This document shows, one piece after another, positions 43,774-52,494 of a stretch of DNA of 64,000 nucleotides. A model generated the notes under the pieces. It had not been told where the DNA came from, ran no database searches, and was given only the letters and a program-made list of their open reading frames with translations. Each line of letters starts with the position of its first letter. Position 1 is the stretch's first letter. The stretch spans positions 1-64,000 of the forward strand of contig CALRPY020000002.1 in assembly GCA_943370145.1 (NCBI GenBank). Reading direction: 5' to 3'. Both the position numbers and the translations under genes were made by a program. This DNA is from Ga0077536 sp943370145. Its GTDB lineage: Bacteria > Pseudomonadota > Gammaproteobacteria > Ga0077536.

Positions 43774-44919
43774 TCAGCGCAGCGCGAGCTCGCCCATCCA
43801 GTCGTACAGGGTTTTCGCGAGCCAGTCGCCGACCACGCGGTTGCCGGCGACGGTCAGCCCGATTTCGTGGCGGTGATAGAGCGGCAGGCTGTCCGGCGCG
43901 GCCGCTGCCGTCGCCAGCGGCTCGTGCAGTGTGTGGCAGCGCAGCCCGGCCTGCGTGCAGAATTCGGTGACGAGCGCCGCGTCTGGCGCCGGCAGCCTCT
44001 CAGCGGGCAGTCCGAACAGCGCCCGCCCGCCCGGCCATTCGTCGGCGGCGACCTGCGGCGCCAGTGGCAGGTGCACCAGCATGAAATGGATGTCGCGTTC
44101 GCGCGCGAGCGCGGCGAGCGCCTGCACGGACTCGAGCGTTGCCGCGTGCGCCTCGCGCAACGATGCGTCGTCGCCTCGAATACCGGCGAAGCGATCGCGC
44201 GCGGCGTCGCCTGGAACGTTTTCCGCCGCCATCGCGCGTGCGGCGGATTGCTCGCCGAGGAGGCGCGCCAGCGCGCTGTAGGCCGCGAACGGCGCCCACG
44301 CCGTGTCCGCGTAGCGCGGATGATCCTCGGCATGCGGCAGCAGGGGGGCTCCGCCCCCGGCGCCCGCGCGGCCGAACAGCCGGTCCGCATGCGGCATCAG
44401 TGACGAATACATGAAGACGATCGCCCGTGGCTTCAACTGCTCGACGAGCTGCCGCGCCATGGTGAGGTTCTGCGCCGCGCCGTAGCCCGACTTGCCGCCG
44501 ATCACGAGGCGGACCGGTGGCTCGAGCGCCGTCATCTCGTTCAGCAGGCGCTGCGCGTTGATGACCGCCGCCTCGTCGATATCCGTGCCCCAGCTCTCGG
44601 TGAACTCGTCACCGAACACCAGGAACTTCAGTTCGCTGCGCAGGTGGGTGCCCATCGGGCGGTCGCGCAGGCCGATTTCGTTGGTCTTGAAGAGGATCTC
44701 GAAGTCGCCGCTCGGCGCCGTCAGAAGCTGGTCGACGTTGGGGCGATAGCGGAAGCCCAGCTGCGGATCCGGCTCGACGAATTTTTCGAGCGCCTGCCCA
44801 AACGCGGCGTCATCGGTGAACGGGGCGGGCTTCAGGCCCAGCCCGAAGCGGGCATAGGCTTCGGCCACGCCGGCCAGCAATGCGAGCAACACCAGAACCT
44901 GCAGCACGCGCGCGCCCAT
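43774..44919 (-). CDS. SGNH/GDSL-like membrane-anchored protein
   Basis: A 381-residue protein with one N-terminal membrane helix (VLQVLVLLALLAGVAEAYA) and a periplasmic SGNH-fold-like domain. Block I reads VFGDEFTESWGTD where active members have GDSxTxG, so the nucleophilic Ser is replaced by Glu. A Gly-bearing GGKSGYGAAQN block and a late YHRHEIGLTVAGN block (like the usual D-x2-H region) are present. The family includes acyl-esterases and acetyltransferase partners for surface polysaccharides. Loss of the Ser suggests it may not be a normal esterase. ATG at 44919 follows GGGGGGAG; the stop abuts fumC. Confidence 0.75.
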   Translation of the reverse strand: MGARVLQVLVLLALLAGVAEAYARFGLGLKPAPFTDDAAFGQALEKFVEPDPQLGFRYRPNVDQLLTAPSGDFEILFKTNEIGLRDRPMGTHLRSELKFLVFGDEFTESWGTDIDEAAVINAQRLLNEMTALEPPVRLVIGGKSGYGAAQNLTMARQLVEQLKPRAIVFMYSSLMPHADRLFGRAGAGGGAPLLPHAEDHPRYADTAWAPFAAYSALARLLGEQSAARAMAAENVPGDAARDRFAGIRGDDASLREAHAATLESVQALAALARERDIHFMLVHLPLAPQVAADEWPGGRALFGLPAERLPAPDAALVTEFCTQAGLRCHTLHEPLATAAAAPDSLPLYHRHEIGLTVAGNRVVGDWLAKTLYDWMGELALR

Positions 44920-45024
44920 GCTCCCCCCTTGCCGTTGCAATCCCGTCGGTCGGGCTCTTCGCGGCCCGCCCGTTGAGCATAGTCGCGGGCCGGGGACCAG
45001 GCCAACACCGCGCGGCGGGAGGCA

Positions 45025-45489
45025 TCACTCGAGGTCGAGGATGAACTTCCATTCAGCGGGGGTGACGGGCAGCACCGACAGCCGGTTGCCCCGGCGGACC
45101 AGCGCCATCCCGGCAAGTTCAGGTGCGGCCTTCAGTTCGCCGAGCGTGATGGTGCGCGTCAATCGTTGCTTCAAGCTGACGTCGACGACGTACCAGCGCG
45201 GCTTGTCGGGGTCGCTCTTCGGGTCGAAATACGGGCTTTCGGGATCGAAGGCGGACGGGTCGGGATAGGCCGCGCGCACGACCTCGACGATGCCGACGAT
45301 GCCGGGCTCCGCACAGTTCGAGTGGTAGAAGAACGCAAGGTCCCCGCGCTGCATGTCGTCGCGGATCATGTTGCGCGCCTGGTAGTTGCGCACGCCATCC
45401 CACATCGTGGTGCGGTGGGGCATCGCCGCGAGATGGTCGAGACTGAAGGTGTCGGGCTCACTCTTCATGAGCCAGTGTCGAATGCTCAT
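45025..45489 (-). CDS. EVE-domain protein
   Basis: A 154-residue single EVE domain, a PUA-like fold that binds modified bases in RNA or DNA. It starts MSIRHWLMKSEPDTFSLDHL, and has the WDGVRNYQARN pocket, GDLAFFYHSN, and YVVDVSLKQRL, as usual. It lies just downstream of the 6S RNA on the same strand, in a cell-division/6S region where the neighbour is often fau; EVE proteins sometimes occur at this place. Which base it binds is unknown. Confidence 0.93.
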   Translation of the reverse strand: MSIRHWLMKSEPDTFSLDHLAAMPHRTTMWDGVRNYQARNMIRDDMQRGDLAFFYHSNCAEPGIVGIVEVVRAAYPDPSAFDPESPYFDPKSDPDKPRWYVVDVSLKQRLTRTITLGELKAAPELAGMALVRRGNRLSVLPVTPAEWKFILDLE

Positions 45490-45516
45490 CGGGTGTCTGT
45501 CGCGCGCGTGGGAGGT

Positions 45517-45706
45517 GGTGCCCTCCACAATGCCGCTGCGGGTCGTAATCTTGAACCAAGGGCTCAAGATTGGAACTTCTCGGAACGACTTAAGGCTTTC
45601 CGCTGCGAGGCGGACCTGCTCAACGTCGATACCAGATCGGTTCCTTCAGCTAAAAATTATCGGCTCAAGGATTTTCGAACCCCTGGCGAACACCGCAGAG
45701 GGCACC
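45517..45706 (-). ncRNA. ssrS: 6S RNA
   Basis: About 190 bases on the minus strand fold as 6S RNA, which binds the sigma-70 RNA polymerase holoenzyme. The closing stem pairs GGTGCCCTC at the 5' end (45706-45698) with GAGGGCACC at the 3' end (45525-45517). Interior blocks match the Escherichia RNA: TGTTCGCCAGGGG, GAGCCGATAA, GTTGAGCAGGTCC, CCGAGAAG, and CTTGAGCCCTTGGTTCAAG, then CCGCAGCGGCAT. The location next to zapA is the conserved one. Ends are set by the closing stem and may be off by a few bases. Confidence 0.92.
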
Positions 45707-45713
45707 GGGGATC

Positions 45714-45719
45714 ATTCTA
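45714..45719 (-). promoter_or_regulatory. -10 box of 6S RNA
   Basis: TAGAAT on the minus strand places a transcription start near 45707, which agrees with the 5' end read from the closing stem. The -35 region is weak. Confidence 0.55.
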
Positions 45720-45730
45720 ACGCGATTGAC

Positions 45731-46069
45731 TCAGTTTGTGCCCTGCGGCGAGCGTGCCGCGGGGACTGTCTCTCCGCGTGAGAGCGCCGACTGGATCTTG
45801 CGGTGGATGCGTTCGATACCGTCGCCGATGTCGCTCGTGACGTTTTCGTTACGGCGGCGGAAATCGAGGTATTCGTGCGCGATGTTCAGCGCGGCCATCA
45901 CCGCCACGCGCTCGCTGCCGATCACCTTGCCACTGTCGCGCTGCTCGCGCAGCTTGCGATTGAGGAACTCGACGCTCGCGAACAGCGACTCGCGCTCATC
46001 CTCCGCGCAGCCAACGACGTACTCCTTGTCCATGATCGTCACGGTGATGGGCTTGACCGGAGAACTCAT
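45731..46069 (-). CDS. zapA: Cell division protein ZapA
   Basis: A 112-residue Z-ring associated protein. It begins VKPITVTIMDKEYVVGCAEDER, the usual ZapA N-terminal domain, followed by a coiled coil (VEFLNRKLREQRDSGKVIGSERVAVMAALNIAHEYL). It bundles FtsZ filaments. It is just upstream of 6S RNA, and a ZapB-like gene precedes it on the strand. Confidence 0.96.
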   Translation of the reverse strand: MSSPVKPITVTIMDKEYVVGCAEDERESLFASVEFLNRKLREQRDSGKVIGSERVAVMAALNIAHEYLDFRRRNENVTSDIGDGIERIHRKIQSALSRGETVPAARSPQGTN

Positions 46070-46169
46070 GCGCGCAGTGCCTCCATGGGCGGAACGTGCA
46101 GCGCCCGAGGGGGCTGCGGAGATGCTTGTCTGTGTGAGCCGGCCAGCCCCCGCGGGTGGCGGGTGCTGG

Positions 46170-46391
46170 TCAGCGGGTTTCCATCGCCTTAAGGCGCGCG
46201 ATCATGGCTTCGACGCGGCTGCGGGCCTGTTCGGTCTTCTCTATCAGGGTCGCGCGCTCGACCGTCAGCGCGGCCTGTTGGCTGCGCAGGACTTCGTTCT
46301 CATGCTTGAGCGTGTCGATCTGGCGGATGAGTTCATCCACCCTGGCTTCCAGCGTCGCGAGATCCAGCTTGTCTTTCAACGTGGTGGCCAT
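46170..46391 (-). CDS. ZapB-like coiled-coil protein (TIGR02449)
   Basis: A 73-residue protein that is almost wholly coiled coil (LEARVDELIRQIDTLKHENEVLRSQQAALTVERATLIEKTEQARSRVEAMIARLKAME). It fits the TIGR02449 family that occurs upstream of zapA and probably cooperates with it at the division site. The ATG at 46391 is the natural start; the frame stays open upstream to 46553. Confidence 0.88.
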   Translation of the reverse strand: MATTLKDKLDLATLEARVDELIRQIDTLKHENEVLRSQQAALTVERATLIEKTEQARSRVEAMIARLKAMETR

Positions 46392-46576
46392 GCTGTTGCG
46401 TTGTGACGCCGGTCGCGCACAGGAATGTGTCTGAAACGCAATATAGAGCCGCACCCAGACCGGGTCAACGGGACGGCGCGCTGCGCAGTCGCGAGCCGTG
46501 CGCGCGTGGCGACCGCGCTTCTGCGGGTCCGGCACTCGTGTGATAATCGCCACTCCGCGAAGCGAGACCGTGACCC

Positions 46577-47140
46577 ATGACTGTCCGTTCCGAAAGCGAG
46601 CTCTACGACGCCGTGGCGCAGGCGCTTGCCACGCTCTCGACCGATGTCGCCGCCGCCGAGAGCCACGGCATGCTGTGCGGCATGCTGTGCAATCCGGAAC
46701 CCTTCAACGGCGACACCTGGCTGCGCCACGTGCTCGGCTACGAGGCGGGTCGCAGCCTCGCCGAGCTCCCCGCGACCAACCCGCTGCTCACGATGGTGAG
46801 CGCCACCATCAGGTCGCTGCGGGACGAAGATTTCGGCTTTGTGCTGCTGTTGCCGCCCGACGACGCCCCGCTCGGCGAACGGGCGGACGCCTTGGGCGCC
46901 TGGTGCCGCGGTTTCCTGTCCGGCTTCGGTCTGCACGGCTCCGGCGCGAACCTGCACGAGGAGGGCCGGGAATTCCTGCTCGACCTCTACAAGATCGGCC
47001 AGGTCGCCGCCGACGACGCGCAGGGCGAAGACGGTGAGCGCGCGCTCCTCGAGCTAGCCGAATATGCGCGCATGGGCGCGATGATGCTGCACGAGGAATT
47101 CCGCAGCCTGTTCACCGACGAGCTGCCCAGCCTGCACTGA
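46577..47140 (+). CDS. UPF0149 (YgfB) family protein
   Basis: A 187-residue helical protein with the YgfB-type pattern SHGMLCGMLC near residue 30 and WCRGFLSGFGL near residue 108, both rich in Cys/Gly. It is divergent from the ZapB-like gene and upstream of pepP and ubiH, as in Escherichia coli. Function of the family is not settled; in Pseudomonas YgfB affects beta-lactam resistance. Confidence 0.93.
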   Translation: MTVRSESELYDAVAQALATLSTDVAAAESHGMLCGMLCNPEPFNGDTWLRHVLGYEAGRSLAELPATNPLLTMVSATIRSLRDEDFGFVLLLPPDDAPLGERADALGAWCRGFLSGFGLHGSGANLHEEGREFLLDLYKIGQVAADDAQGEDGERALLELAEYARMGAMMLHEEFRSLFTDELPSLH

Positions 47141-47171
47141 GACCCGCCTCACCCGAGGACCCGAGACGAAC

Positions 47172-48491
47172 ATGGACAAGCGTGAATTCGCCCGCCGCCG
47201 CAAGAAGTTGATGGACGTCGTCGATCGCGGCGGCATCGCCATCCAGCCGACCGCCCCCGAGCGCGTCCGCAATCGCGATGTCTACTACCCCTATCGCTCC
47301 GACAGCGATTTCCACTATCTCACCGGCTTCCCCGAGCCCGAGGCGGTGATGGTGCTGGTGCCGGATCGCCCGCAGGGCGAATACATCCTGTTCTGCCGCG
47401 AAAAGGACCCGGAAGCGGAGACCTGGCACGGCCGCCGCGCCGGCCTCGAAGGTGCCTGCGAGCTCTACGGCGCGGACGACGCCTTCCCGATTTCCGATCT
47501 CGACGACATCCTGCCGGGACTGCTCGAAAACAAGGAGCGCATCTATTACACGATGGGGCGCTACCAGGATTTCGACCAGCGCCTGCTCGGCTGGCTGAAC
47601 CGCGTGTCCAGCAAGTCCCGCGCCGGCGTGCACACGCCGGACCAGCTGCATTCCGTCGCGCATTACGTGCATGAGATGCGCATGTACAAGAGCCGCGAGG
47701 AGATCAAGACGATGCGCCGCGCGGCCCAGATTTCCGCCGCTGCCCACCGTCGCGCGATGGAGGTCTGCCAGCCCGGGCTTTTCGAGTACCAGATCGAGGC
47801 CGAGCTGCTGCACAGTTTCATGCGCCATGGCAGCCGCTCGCCGGCCTACCCGAGCATCGTCGGCGGCGGCGCCAACACCTGCATCCTTCACTACAACGAG
47901 AACAACGAGCAGCTCGCCGACGGCGACCTGCTGCTGATCGACGCCGGCTGCGAGCTCGACCACTACGCGAGCGACATCACCCGCACGTTCCCGGTCAACG
48001 GCCGTTTCACGCCTGAACAGCGGGTGATCTATGAAATCGTGCTGGAAGCCCAGCTCGCCGCAATCGAGCGCGTGGCGCCGGGCAACTCCTGGAACGACCC
48101 GCACGAGGCGGCGCTCGAAGTGATCACCAAGGGGCTCGTCGACGCCGGCATTCTCAAGGGGCGCTGGAAAACCCTGCTGAAGGAGGAGGCTTTCCGTCCC
48201 TACTACATGCATCGCACGGGGCACTGGCTCGGCATGGATGTGCACGACGTCGGTGACTACAAGGTCGGCGACGAATGGCGGACCTTCGAGCCCGGCATGG
48301 TCACGACCGTCGAGCCCGGGCTGTACATGTCGCCGACGATCAAGGGCCTCGCGAAGCGCTGGTGGAACATCGGCGTGCGGATCGAGGACGACGTCCTCGT
48401 CACCGCCGACGGTCACGAGGTGCTGAGCCACGGCGCGCCGAAATCAGTCGACGAGATCGAAGCCCTGATGCAGCTCGCCAGTGGCGGCTGA
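47172..48491 (+). CDS. pepP: Xaa-Pro aminopeptidase
   Basis: A 439-residue dimanganese enzyme that removes the N-terminal residue next to proline. The C-terminal pita-bread domain has LLLIDAGCELDHYASDITRTFPVNGRF with metal-binding Asp residues, HRTGHWLGMDVHDVG with His, TTVEPGLY and VRIEDDVLVT with Glu residues. GAGGA precedes the ATG. It overlaps ubiH by 11 bases. Confidence 0.97.
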   Translation: MDKREFARRRKKLMDVVDRGGIAIQPTAPERVRNRDVYYPYRSDSDFHYLTGFPEPEAVMVLVPDRPQGEYILFCREKDPEAETWHGRRAGLEGACELYGADDAFPISDLDDILPGLLENKERIYYTMGRYQDFDQRLLGWLNRVSSKSRAGVHTPDQLHSVAHYVHEMRMYKSREEIKTMRRAAQISAAAHRRAMEVCQPGLFEYQIEAELLHSFMRHGSRSPAYPSIVGGGANTCILHYNENNEQLADGDLLLIDAGCELDHYASDITRTFPVNGRFTPEQRVIYEIVLEAQLAAIERVAPGNSWNDPHEAALEVITKGLVDAGILKGRWKTLLKEEAFRPYYMHRTGHWLGMDVHDVGDYKVGDEWRTFEPGMVTTVEPGLYMSPTIKGLAKRWWNIGVRIEDDVLVTADGHEVLSHGAPKSVDEIEALMQLASGG

Positions 48492-49698
48492 GTTCGACGC
48501 GGTCGTCGTCGGCGCGGGCCTCGCCGGCGCGACCCTCGCGCTCGGGCTCGCGCGGCTCGGCCTGAACGTCGCGACCGTCGACGCCCGTTCACCGACGGCC
48601 GCCGCGCCCGGGCGTGACGTGCGCGGCCTCGCGCTGGCGCCGTCGTCCCAGCGCCTGCTGGCCCGGCTCGACCTCTGGCCCGCGCTGGCGCCGCATGCGG
48701 TTCCGCTCAAGCACATCCTCATCACCGATCGGGGCCAGTTCGGTTCGGCAGCGCTCCATGCCGCCGACGTCGGGGTGCCGGCGCTGGGGCATGTGTGTCC
48801 CGCCGACCAGCTGCTTGCCCGACTCGACGCCGCGCTGGCGGTCGATCCGGCCTGCACCAACCACTGGCACGCGACCGTCACCGGTATCGCGGTCGCGGGC
48901 GACCGGGTCGGGGTGACGGTCGGCAGCGCCGACGGCACCGTCGCCACGCTTGAAAGCGGCCTGCTGGTCGCCGCCGACGGCATGCAGTCTTTCGTGCGCC
49001 GCCACTTCGACATCGGGGTCACGACCCGCGATTACGGCCAGACGGCGATCGTCGCCAACATCGACGTCGAACGGCCGGCGCCCGACACCGCATTCGAGCG
49101 CTTCACGCGCGAGGGGCCGCTTGCCGTGCTCCCACTGGGCGGCGCGCGGGTGGTGCTGGTCCGCGCGGCGCGGAGCACGGAGGCCGAGGACCTGATGCGC
49201 ATGCCGGCCGACGACTTCCTTGCCGACGCCGAGCGCCGCTTCGGCCAGCGCCTGGGCCGCTTCACGCGGCTCGGCGAGCGCCACGCGTACCCGCTGACGC
49301 TGAATCGCGCGAATACGCTGCACGCGCCCCGCTCGGTGCTGGTCGGCAACGCGGCCAACACCATCCACCCGAACGGGGCGCAGGGCCTGAACCTCGGCCT
49401 GCGTGACGTCGCGACCCTGCTCGACTGCGTCGAGGCCGCGCTCGCCCGGGGTGAGGATCCCGGCGCGCCGGCCGTGCTTGCCGGGTACGCCCGCCGCCGG
49501 GAACCCGACCATGCGCGCACGGTGCGCTTCTCGGATGGCCTGGCGCGGCTGTTCGGCACGGACTTCGCGCCGCTGAATGTCGCGCGCGGCGCCGCGCTGC
49601 TGGCCTGTGACCTGCTGCCGCCACTCAAGAAGGCGCTGATCTGGCGCCTGATGGGCCTGCGTGGCGAGACGAACGCATGGCTGCGCGCCCCGGACTGA
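48481..49698 (+). CDS. ubiH: UbiH-type ubiquinone-biosynthesis hydroxylase
   Basis: A 405-residue FAD-dependent aromatic hydroxylase. Motifs are GAGLAGATLALGLARLG (FAD), the DG motif in VAADGMQSFVRRHFDI, and the GNAANTIHPNGAQGLNLGLRD motif near residue 285. Its start GTG lies in the end of pepP, and it overlaps the next hydroxylase gene. By position (ygfB-pepP-ubiH-ubiI) it should hydroxylate C4 of the ring or a similar position. Confidence 0.88.
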   Translation: MAAEFDAVVVGAGLAGATLALGLARLGLNVATVDARSPTAAAPGRDVRGLALAPSSQRLLARLDLWPALAPHAVPLKHILITDRGQFGSAALHAADVGVPALGHVCPADQLLARLDAALAVDPACTNHWHATVTGIAVAGDRVGVTVGSADGTVATLESGLLVAADGMQSFVRRHFDIGVTTRDYGQTAIVANIDVERPAPDTAFERFTREGPLAVLPLGGARVVLVRAARSTEAEDLMRMPADDFLADAERRFGQRLGRFTRLGERHAYPLTLNRANTLHAPRSVLVGNAANTIHPNGAQGLNLGLRDVATLLDCVEAALARGEDPGAPAVLAGYARRREPDHARTVRFSDGLARLFGTDFAPLNVARGAALLACDLLPPLKKALIWRLMGLRGETNAWLRAPD

Positions 49699-50909
49699 AC
49701 CCCCACGAGGTCGCTGTCGTCGGCAGCGGTGTGGTCGGTGCGACCCTCGCCTGCCTGCTCGCCGAGCAGGGCACGAGCGTCGCGCTGATCGATGGCATCG
49801 CCCGTCACCCCGCGCACGACGAGCCCTGGGACCTGCGCACCTACTCGCTGACGCCGGCATCGCGACGCATCCTGGTGGCGGCCGGCGTGTGGGCGCGCCT
49901 CGACCCGTCACGCGTCGCGGCCTATCACGGCATGCACGTGTGGGACGGCGCGCGGCGGGGAGCGATCGATTTCGACGCCGCCGACAGCGGCCGCCCGGCG
50001 CTCGGTTACATCGTCGAACAGTCGAACCTGCTGCAGGCCCTGCACGCCGCGCTGCAGGCGAAGCGCGGCATCGCGACGGTCACCGGCGTCGTCGACGCAC
50101 TGCTGCCCGGCCTCGAGCGCCTGGACCTCCGGCTGGGCGACGGCCGCGAGATCGCCGCGCGCGTCGTCGCCGCCTGTGACGGCGGTGATTCCCCGCTGCG
50201 TTCCCTGGCCGGCATCGAACTCGACGAACGCGACTGTACGCAGTACGCCGTCGTCGCCAACGTGCGGACGGTGCTGCCCCATGGCCGTATCGCGCGACAG
50301 TGCTTCCTGCCCGACGGGCCCCTCGCCTTTCTTCCGCTGGCGGCGCCGGACTGGTGTTCGATCGTCTGGTCGACGAGCGAAGCCGCTGCGGCGCGCATGC
50401 TGGAACTCGACGATCCGGGCTTCTGCGCCGAATTGGGCACGGCCTTCGGCCACACCCTTGGCGAGGTCGTCGCGACCAGCCGCCGGCTCAGGTTTCCGCT
50501 GCGCTGGCGCCACGCGCGGCAGTACAGCGCCGGGCGCGTGGCGCTGGTCGGCGACGCCGCCCACCTCATGCACCCGCTGGCCGGCCAGGGCCTGAACGTC
50601 GGTCTGCTCGACGCCGCGGCCCTTGCCGAGGGCATCGGTCGCGCGAAGCCCGCCGCGCTGCGCTATCCCCGCGCGCTGCTCCAGCGCTACGAGCGCCGGC
50701 GCCGCGGCGAGGTCATGCTGATGCTGGAGGTGACCGACCGCCTGAACCGGTTGTTCACCGCCGACAATCCCGCCCTCGGCTGGCTGCGCAGCACCGGCCT
50801 CTCCCTGACCAACCGCCTGCCGCTCGCCAAGCGCCTGCTGATGGCGCACGCGATGGGCGACAGCGGTGACCTCCCGGCCATCGCGCGGCCCGCGCAGGAC
50901 GCGCACTGA
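49677..50909 (+). CDS. UbiI/UbiF-type flavin hydroxylase
   Basis: A 410-residue paralogue of the upstream ubiH product. It has VVGSGVVGATLACLLAEQG, VAACDGGDSPLRSLAGI and VALVGDAAHLMHPLAGQGLNVGLLDAAALAEG. By gene order it corresponds to the UbiI/VisC place. Members hydroxylate C5 or C6 of the ubiquinone precursor, and which one cannot be told by sequence alone. Start codon inside ubiH. Confidence 0.88.
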   Translation: MAARPGLNPHEVAVVGSGVVGATLACLLAEQGTSVALIDGIARHPAHDEPWDLRTYSLTPASRRILVAAGVWARLDPSRVAAYHGMHVWDGARRGAIDFDAADSGRPALGYIVEQSNLLQALHAALQAKRGIATVTGVVDALLPGLERLDLRLGDGREIAARVVAACDGGDSPLRSLAGIELDERDCTQYAVVANVRTVLPHGRIARQCFLPDGPLAFLPLAAPDWCSIVWSTSEAAAARMLELDDPGFCAELGTAFGHTLGEVVATSRRLRFPLRWRHARQYSAGRVALVGDAAHLMHPLAGQGLNVGLLDAAALAEGIGRAKPAALRYPRALLQRYERRRRGEVMLMLEVTDRLNRLFTADNPALGWLRSTGLSLTNRLPLAKRLLMAHAMGDSGDLPAIARPAQDAH

Positions 50910-51056
50910 GTCCGATGCTGCACTATCGCGGAGCTCCGATGCCGTGCGCAGCACATCGGGCGTCTGGATTAGCCTCCGAGAACACAGAGGGCGCAAACCC
51001 GGATGCGCCCGCTGAATCGCACGGCCGGTCCTGACGTGTCCGGCCGCGATGCATCT

Positions 51057-51161
51057 GTTTTCTCCGTGCTCTTCGTGTCCTCCGTGGTCAAACCAGGCGC
51101 GTCCGCAAGCCCGGGCGCCGCGCTTTACCACGGAGGACACGGAGAGCACGGAGAAGAAAAC
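51057..51161. repeat. Long inverted repeat with 38-base loop
   Basis: Arm 51057-51088 pairs with 51127-51161, with one mismatch and a three-base insertion. The arm core CTCCGTG...TCCTCCGTGGT belongs to a repeat type common in intergenic regions of many bacteria. The loop between arms is GC-rich without features. Confidence 0.8.
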
Positions 51162-51267
51162 GCCGACCGGCGCGGCGCAGCGGGTGGCGAGGCAGCGAAG
51201 TCGTCACGCACCCGCCCCACCCCTCCCCACCCTCGATGTTCCCGGTGGCAATTCGACGCTTGAACCC

Positions 51268-51308
51268 GGCGCAATGACAAAGGCCCCGTGCCGGGCTCGC
51301 GGCCGGCC
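51268..51308 (+). repeat. 41-bp direct repeat, copy 1
   Basis: Identical to 51468-51508. Similarity continues for about 30 bases upstream with substitutions. It sits just before the 39-bp palindrome. Confidence 0.85.
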
Positions 51309-51309
51309 A

Positions 51310-51348
51310 GAGAAAAGGTGTCAGATTTAAAATCTGACACCTTTTCTC
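51310..51348. repeat. 39-bp palindrome, REP-like
   Basis: Nineteen-base arms flank one central A; the arm includes AAAAGGTGTCAGATTT. It resembles the GGTGTCAG-type palindromes found near RAYT transposases. A T-rich right arm end (CCTTTTCT) could also terminate transcription. Confidence 0.8.
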
Positions 51349-51467
51349 CTTTGCTCGGCTGACGATTCTCGATGCCATGGTCTGAACCGGCAGGCCCCTG
51401 GACCCTGCAGACCGTCTGAGCGCAGCGCGCGACACGGTTGCCAGGAGGCAAGTCGACGCCTGAGCCT

Positions 51468-51508
51468 GGCGCAATGACAAAGGCCCCGTGCCGGGCTCGC
51501 GGCCGGCC
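51468..51508 (+). repeat. 41-bp direct repeat, copy 2
   Basis: Exact copy of 51268-51308, 200 bases further right. The upstream flank also matches loosely, so the duplicated block is about 70 bases. Confidence 0.85.
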
Positions 51509-51549
51509 GGCGGCCCGCGCCCTGCCGCGCCCCGTGCGAGCGGGGCTGG

Positions 51550-51555
51550 TAGAAT
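51550..51555 (+). promoter_or_regulatory. Extended -10 promoter of purC
   Basis: TGGTAGAAT fits the extended -10 form (TG-n-TATAAT). It would start the purC transcript near 51562, about 27 bases before the start codon. No -35 match is needed for such promoters, and none is seen. Confidence 0.5.
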
Positions 51556-51588
51556 CGCCGTATCGCAATCCCAGCCGGACAGACCCGC

Positions 51589-52485
51589 ATGGCCACTCCC
51601 GCCGACACCCCGCTCTACGAATCGACGCTCACGAGCCTCAAGCTGCTCGGTCGCGGCAAGGTGCGTGACATCTACGCGGTCGACGACGACCACCTGTTGA
51701 TCGTGACCACCGACCGGCTGTCGGCCTTCGACGTCATCCTGCCCGATCCGATCCCCGGCAAGGGCGCGGTGCTGCACGAGATGTCGCTGTTCTGGTTCCG
51801 GCATTTCGCCGACACGGTGCCGAACCACCTCTCGCGGCTGACGCTCGAGGATGTGCTGCCGAACGCCGACGAGCGCGCCCAGGTCCAGGGTCGCGCGATG
51901 GTCGTGAAACGATTGCGCCCGCTGATGGTCGAGGCGGTGGTGCGTGGTTACCTGATCGGCTCGGGCTGGAAGGATTACCAGCGAACCGGCGAGGTCTGCG
52001 GTATCGCGCTGCCGCCGGGCCTGCGCCAGGCGGAGCAGTTGCCGAAGCCGCTGTTCACGCCGTCGACCAAGGCCGAGCAGGGCGAACACGACGAGAACAT
52101 CGACTTCCAGCGCGCCGAAGCGGTGCTCGGCCGCGAGTACGCGCACAAGGTGCGCGATCTCGCACTGCGCATCTACAGCGGCGCGGCGGCCTATGCGCGC
52201 ACGCGCGGCATCATCATCGCCGACACCAAGTTCGAGTTCGGCACCGATCGCAACGGCGAGGTCGTGCTGATCGACGAGGTGCTGACGCCCGACTCCTCGC
52301 GGTTCTGGCCGGTCGACGGCTACCAGGTGGGCTCCAGCCCGCCTTCGTTCGACAAGCAGTTCGTGCGTGACTACCTCGAGACGCTCGACTGGAACAAGCA
52401 GGCGCCGGCGCCGCGCCTGCCCGCCGAAATCATCGCGAAGACCGCCGCCAAGTACCGCGAGGCGCTGAGCCGCCTGACCGGCTGA
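51589..52485 (+). CDS. purC: Phosphoribosylaminoimidazole-succinocarboxamide synthase
   Basis: A 298-residue SAICAR synthase of purine synthesis, joining aspartate to CAIR. It has GRGKVRDIYAVDDDHLLIVTTDRLSAFDVIL, VEAVVRGYLIGSGWKDYQ with the substrate-binding region, and IIADTKFEFG...IDEVLTPDSSRFW. It is the longer eukaryote-like form of about 300 residues, not the 240-residue short form found in Escherichia coli. It is a single gene, convergent with the nitroreductase. Confidence 0.97.
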   Translation: MATPADTPLYESTLTSLKLLGRGKVRDIYAVDDDHLLIVTTDRLSAFDVILPDPIPGKGAVLHEMSLFWFRHFADTVPNHLSRLTLEDVLPNADERAQVQGRAMVVKRLRPLMVEAVVRGYLIGSGWKDYQRTGEVCGIALPPGLRQAEQLPKPLFTPSTKAEQGEHDENIDFQRAEAVLGREYAHKVRDLALRIYSGAAAYARTRGIIIADTKFEFGTDRNGEVVLIDEVLTPDSSRFWPVDGYQVGSSPPSFDKQFVRDYLETLDWNKQAPAPRLPAEIIAKTAAKYREALSRLTG

Positions 52486-52494
52486 GGCCCGACT

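Larger units (their letters stand above)
50910..51588. other. Repeat-rich non-coding interval
   Basis: This stretch of 679 bases, unusual for the window, has no convincing gene. It contains three separate kinds of repeat, listed separately: a 32-bp inverted repeat (51057-51161), a 39-bp palindrome (51310-51348), and two copies of a 41-bp direct repeat at 51268 and 51468. Small open frames in it are low-complexity. It ends at the purC promoter. Confidence 0.6.

Noticed and set aside
51268..51508. CRISPR array
   Set aside because: Only two copies of a 41-base repeat separated by 159 bases, with no cas genes.
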